Assembly (NCBI RefSeq): GCF_003833015.1
Contig: NZ_RJLQ01000023.1
Coordinates: forward strand, 1-64,000
Source of the DNA: Clostridium sp. E02
GTDB taxonomy: Bacteria > Bacillota > Clostridia > Lachnospirales > Lachnospiraceae
Reading direction: 5' to 3'
DNA: 64,000 bases
Below, piece after piece: positions 61,586 through 64,000 of the stretch; position 1 is the first letter of the stretch, and each line of letters starts with the position of its first letter. A program made the translations under genes and the position numbers. Under the pieces are notes generated by a model that worked only from the letters and a program-made list of their open reading frames with translations, ran no database searches and was not told the DNA's origin.

Positions 61586-61599
61586 CGAATGTATGTTCG
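61586..61599 (-). promoter_or_regulatory. LexA (SOS) box
   Basis: Minus strand CGAACATACATTCG: compared with the Gram-positive consensus CGAACRNRYGTTYC/G it differs at one arm base. It lies 26 bases upstream of the polymerase start. Confidence 0.65.
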
Positions 61600-61614
61600 A
61601 TTTATAGTGGAAAT

Positions 61615-61644
61615 AAAAGGATGCCTTCCGAGATACGGAGCACC
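61615..61644 (-). terminator. Probable terminator after the 69-residue gene
   Basis: An imperfect hairpin (GGTGC-TCCG with CGGA-GGCATCC, 61619-61644) followed on the minus strand by TTTT. Confidence 0.4.
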
Positions 61645-61692
61645 CTCTACATTTATGTTTTTATAAGCTTCCAGTGATCTGGAGAGAATCCC

Positions 61693-61902
61693 TCACTTCT
61701 GATCCAGCAATTTCTCCGCTTCCACTTCCGTTATTACTTCATAGCAATCAAATTCTGGAGCATCTGGATAAAAATACCCCAGAGAAAGTCCACGCCTTAT
61801 CCATGCTCCGTTCTCATATCCAAAAAACTGTCTGCCATCCTGTTTGATCACAGTCCCTTTGTTCTCAATATCGGTTAATTTAAGAAATCTGATTTCTTTC
61901 AT
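61693..61902 (-). CDS. 69-residue acidic protein coupled to the RelA/SpoT-like gene
   Basis: The protein (MKEIRFLKLTDIENKGTVIK... EVEAEKLLDQK) is small, soluble and acidic at the end. No motif is recognised. Its start lies 23 bases inside the end of the upstream 222-residue gene, with GAAGG upstream, so it is translated from the same transcript. Size and coupling are what a small antitoxin or regulator of the upstream enzyme would have, but there is no direct evidence of that role. Confidence 0.65.
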   Translation of the reverse strand: MKEIRFLKLTDIENKGTVIKQDGRQFFGYENGAWIRRGLSLGYFYPDAPEFDCYEVITEVEAEKLLDQK

Positions 61903-62548
61903 AATCCTTCACCTTCTTTATTCCCTTCGGAATCTCCATAGAATCGGAAAGTTCGAACATCTGATCTCCCAGTTCTATATAGCCCCTGCTGCTTACATCT
62001 TTCATCAACCTTTGCTTCTCATACAAATCATGCATCTTCCCATTTTTTATCTCAAAACTTTCAGGGGTATGATACTGAAGTTCAAATGCCTGCCCTTTGG
62101 GAGAACGCAGTTTTGTGTTGATCCCATTGTATGGATTCTGGCCATCCAGCCAGTAATTCTTAATCTCAACCGTATTATAACCGGAATATTCGTAGATCTC
62201 AATCACTTTTATCATTTTTTCTGTAAGTTCTTGGGCAGATGCGATGTAGGTATACCTTAAAATATCTTTCACCTCGCAAAGACGTCCAGTCAGACTGTAT
62301 TTTCTCAATATTTTTTTTAAATAAGAATTTCTGGATTTAATCCGGCAATCAACCCCTGCCATGTCCATCCCTGTCTGTCTTGCAGTTTTTTTAACCTGTG
62401 CTGTAATCACAGGTTCCCACTCCAATGCACGCGGATAAGAGGAGGTTCCGTTTAGAACGGATCTCACAATCCGTTTGTCTCCCCTGACTGTTTTATAATA
62501 TTTTTCCCACTTATTATGGCTGTTGGGAAACTTTTTTTCCCTTTGCAT
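61880..62548 (-). CDS. RelA/SpoT-like nucleotidyltransferase-fold protein
   Basis: In this 222-residue protein, several segments line up with (p)ppGpp synthetase domains. DCRIKSRNSYLKKIL (67-81) resembles the RxK...S..K ATP-binding stretch. Asp95 in KDILRYTYI lies where the metal-binding Asp falls. NPYNGINT (138-145) resembles GYxSLHT, with Tyr140 in the base-stacking position. FELQYHT (155-161) resembles ExQxRT, and MHDLYEKQR follows. There is no HD hydrolase, TGS or ACT domain. It may be a small alarmone synthetase, a toxSAS-type toxin or a fold relative; the family call rests on motif reading alone. Confidence 0.6.
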   Translation of the reverse strand: MQREKKFPNSHNKWEKYYKTVRGDKRIVRSVLNGTSSYPRALEWEPVITAQVKKTARQTGMDMAGVDCRIKSRNSYLKKILRKYSLTGRLCEVKDILRYTYIASAQELTEKMIKVIEIYEYSGYNTVEIKNYWLDGQNPYNGINTKLRSPKGQAFELQYHTPESFEIKNGKMHDLYEKQRLMKDVSSRGYIELGDQMFELSDSMEIPKGIKKVKDYERNQIS

Positions 62549-63019
62549 GATTCTGAATTCCTTTGATATTTTATAGTACCATTCAGAATATGCCAGGTCA
62601 CTCCAGATTGTGTCTATTTTATTTCGTTTTAACGAAACAGACGAAAACCCGAAAAATCCAGGCCTCCGTCTGTTTCTTTAACTGCAAAGATTGTCGTTAT
62701 CGTAGTTCAAGCAAGATCAGAAAAAGCAACTCATATTTCACACCTATCCTGACAACAAAGAGAATCCTGCATATCCTCTTACTCATTCTTCAAACACTTA
62801 CAGTCTCAATCAGGTTTTTTTGTGGACTTACAATCAGTTTTTTGAGTTAAAAACCAATATGCCAGGTTTTTGCCTTTCTCTAAAACCTGCCATGGGTAAC
62901 TAATTTCATTACAGTTAATATACTCTATTATATGGAAAACTTAGACAAGATGTGAACCGCCTTGCTGGCAAGCACTTTTGATGTTATAATCTCTACATGA
63001 AAAAATAGGAGGAATTCCC
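62549..63019. other. Intergenic region with hairpin and short repeats
   Basis: An open frame of 95 codons at 62563 has no ribosome site or recognisable protein and is not called. A perfect 10-bp inverted repeat GAAACAGACG (62635-62644 with 62668-62677) follows a 7-bp TTTCGTT/AACGAAA hairpin. AATATGCCAGGT occurs at 62588-62599 and again at 62856-62867. The promoter of the GNAT gene is at the right end. Confidence 0.5.
62962..62990 (+). promoter_or_regulatory. Promoter of the GNAT gene
   Basis: TTGCTG, 17 bases, TATAAT (62985-62990), 29 bases before the ATG. The -35 lies in a CTTGC-TG-GCAAG inverted repeat (62961-62972). Confidence 0.6.
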
Positions 63020-63292
63020 ATGAACTTTACTTACAAGCCAAACCAGATTGCACTTTATCACTCAGATAATCAATTACTTGCAGAAGTTACGTTTCCTGAT
63101 GTCGACTCCAATACAGTCAATATCAATCATACCTTTGTGGATAATTCCCTTAGAGGACAGGGGATTGCCGGACAGCTGATGGAAGCGGTCGCCAAGCAAC
63201 TACAGTCCCAGGGCAAACAAGCCGTTCTCACTTGTTCCTATGCAGTGAAATGGTTTGAAAACCATAAAGAATACAATGATTTGATAAAATAA
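63020..63292 (+). CDS. Small GNAT-fold N-acetyltransferase (YjdJ type)
   Basis: The 90-residue minimal GNAT domain has LRGQGIAGQLMEAVAKQLQS (acetyl-CoA pyrophosphate loop and helix) and VLTCSYAVKWFENHKEY at the end. This length is standard for the YjdJ/DUF class. Its acceptor is unknown. GGAGG precedes the ATG. Monocistronic. Confidence 0.87.
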   Translation: MNFTYKPNQIALYHSDNQLLAEVTFPDVDSNTVNINHTFVDNSLRGQGIAGQLMEAVAKQLQSQGKQAVLTCSYAVKWFENHKEYNDLIK

Positions 63293-63424
63293 TCGTTCCA
63301 TGTACCTCATGCTTACGAGTCTTCCCTAGGTACCTTTGTAGCTAAGGTGATTTCATTTAGCTAATTCAAGCATATCTTTAAATGAATTTCATATAATTTA
63401 CAAATTTATACTTTTGAGGCGAAA

Positions 63425-63904
63425 ATGTTAGACTACAATAATACTCATTCTAGCAACCTAGATAACACCTACTTTAGATCTCCACCTTTGGTGCCTAACG
63501 ATTACGGACCATATCCATTCACGATTGATATAAACAAAGCTACTGCGAATAATGACACCTTTCGCACTGCCCTATGGACAGGTGAGCATTTACAACTCAC
63601 CTTAATGAACATCCAGGTATGTGGCGATATAGGATTAGAGATTCATCCGGATGATGATCAATTTTTGTATATTGAATCTGGCCACGGTGTCGTTCAAATG
63701 GGGGATCAAAAGGACTGTTTATATTTTCAACAACCCATTTTTACTTGCAGTGCTATTTTTATTCCCGCAAGGACTTGGCACAATGTGATAAATACGGGCG
63801 ATGTTCCTTTAAAATTATTCTCTATATATGCACCTCCGCATCACCCTTGGGGCACGATTCACCAAACAAAAGCGGTTGCAGAAGCTGATATGAATCATTA
63901 TTAA
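63425..63904 (+). CDS. Cupin-domain protein
   Basis: The 159-residue protein has a single cupin barrel. Motif 1 appears as IGLEIHPDDDQFLYIESGHG and motif 2 as FIPARTWHNVINTG, with metal-ligand His and Glu-type residues. The end (IYAPPHHPWGTIHQT) resembles stress-related or mannose-6-phosphate isomerase-like small cupins. Substrate unknown. GAGG precedes the ATG. It is followed by a terminator at the window end. Confidence 0.82.
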   Translation: MLDYNNTHSSNLDNTYFRSPPLVPNDYGPYPFTIDINKATANNDTFRTALWTGEHLQLTLMNIQVCGDIGLEIHPDDDQFLYIESGHGVVQMGDQKDCLYFQQPIFTCSAIFIPARTWHNVINTGDVPLKLFSIYAPPHHPWGTIHQTKAVAEADMNHY

Positions 63905-63909
63905 TTATT

Positions 63910-63943
63910 ACCCGTCAGTCTTTAAAAGGATTGGCGGGTTTTT
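63910..63943 (+). terminator. Terminator of the cupin gene
   Basis: An 11-bp stem with G-T pairs (63910-63920 with 63929-63939), then T5, six bases after the stop. Confidence 0.75.
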
Positions 63944-64000
63944 ACTTGCAATCGTTACTGACTTGAGTGGGTAATCACTATCATATTTCCGTAAACTGCA

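Noticed and set aside
62563-62850. 95-codon frame in the 62.5-63 kb gap
   Set aside because: No ribosome site; Cys/Phe/Ser-rich composition typical of random AT-rich frames; crosses inverted repeats.

Overview
The window looks like chromosome from an anaerobic, spore-forming member of the Clostridia, most likely Lachnospiraceae. The clues are a complete rnfCDGEAB complex, a homodimeric pyruvate:ferredoxin oxidoreductase, two tRNA-sensing T-box leaders, sigma-K-like promoters in front of spore-surface-type genes, and strong Shine-Dalgarno sites throughout. The species was not identified. I saw no rRNA, tRNA, CRISPR array, insertion sequence or prophage module.

Layout. 1-7.4 kb: three collagen-like genes in a row; the first is cut by the window edge. 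7.5-16.5 kb: cardiolipin synthase, a DUF362 ferredoxin protein, an LtaS-type enzyme, a zinc-ribbon protein, and a GntR/ABC/permease operon. 16.6-28.4 kb: PFOR, a VanW-family protein, a PHP phosphatase, hemB, AlaX plus an AI-2E permease, a tiny cysteine/glycine-rich protein with a sigma-K-like promoter, and small unknown genes. 28.4-34.9 kb: leuS behind a leucine T-box, a CPBP protease, an EF-G-like GTPase and a cell-wall-binding protein. 35-38.5 kb: aroF-tyrA-aroA. 38.6-43 kb: a nicotinamidase-like hydrolase, a tryptophan T-box driving a trpXYZ-type ABC transporter, and a polyferredoxin. 43.1-49.5 kb: hexuronate/KDG catabolism (two PfkB kinases, eda, an IclR regulator, a LacI regulator, uxaC). 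49.5-54.6 kb: rnf operon. 55-59.2 kb: MarR-controlled heterodimeric ABC exporter. 59.3-62.5 kb: a probable SOS operon (Y-family polymerase, unknown protein, SRAP) and a RelA/SpoT-like protein coupled to a 69-residue ORF. 63-64 kb: a GNAT and a cupin.

How genes work together. PFOR makes reduced ferredoxin, and Rnf can spend it to reduce NAD+ while pumping ions. uxaC, kdgK and eda are consecutive parts of the route from hexuronates to pyruvate and glyceraldehyde-3-phosphate. The intergenic DNA there carries two different palindrome families that fit an IclR and a LacI regulator. Aromatic biosynthesis (aroF-tyrA-aroA) sits 1 kb from a tryptophan uptake system whose leader reads a Trp specifier codon. 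The collagen-like proteins resemble BclA-type exosporium filaments. One of them and the cysteine-rich protein share a sigma-K-like promoter layout (ACA, 16 bases, CATA).

The most unusual items are the collagen cluster, with a globular domain at opposite ends of the stalk in two neighbours; the RelA/SpoT-like two-gene pair; the unknown gene in the SOS operon; and the regulatory DNA around the IclR/LacI pair.
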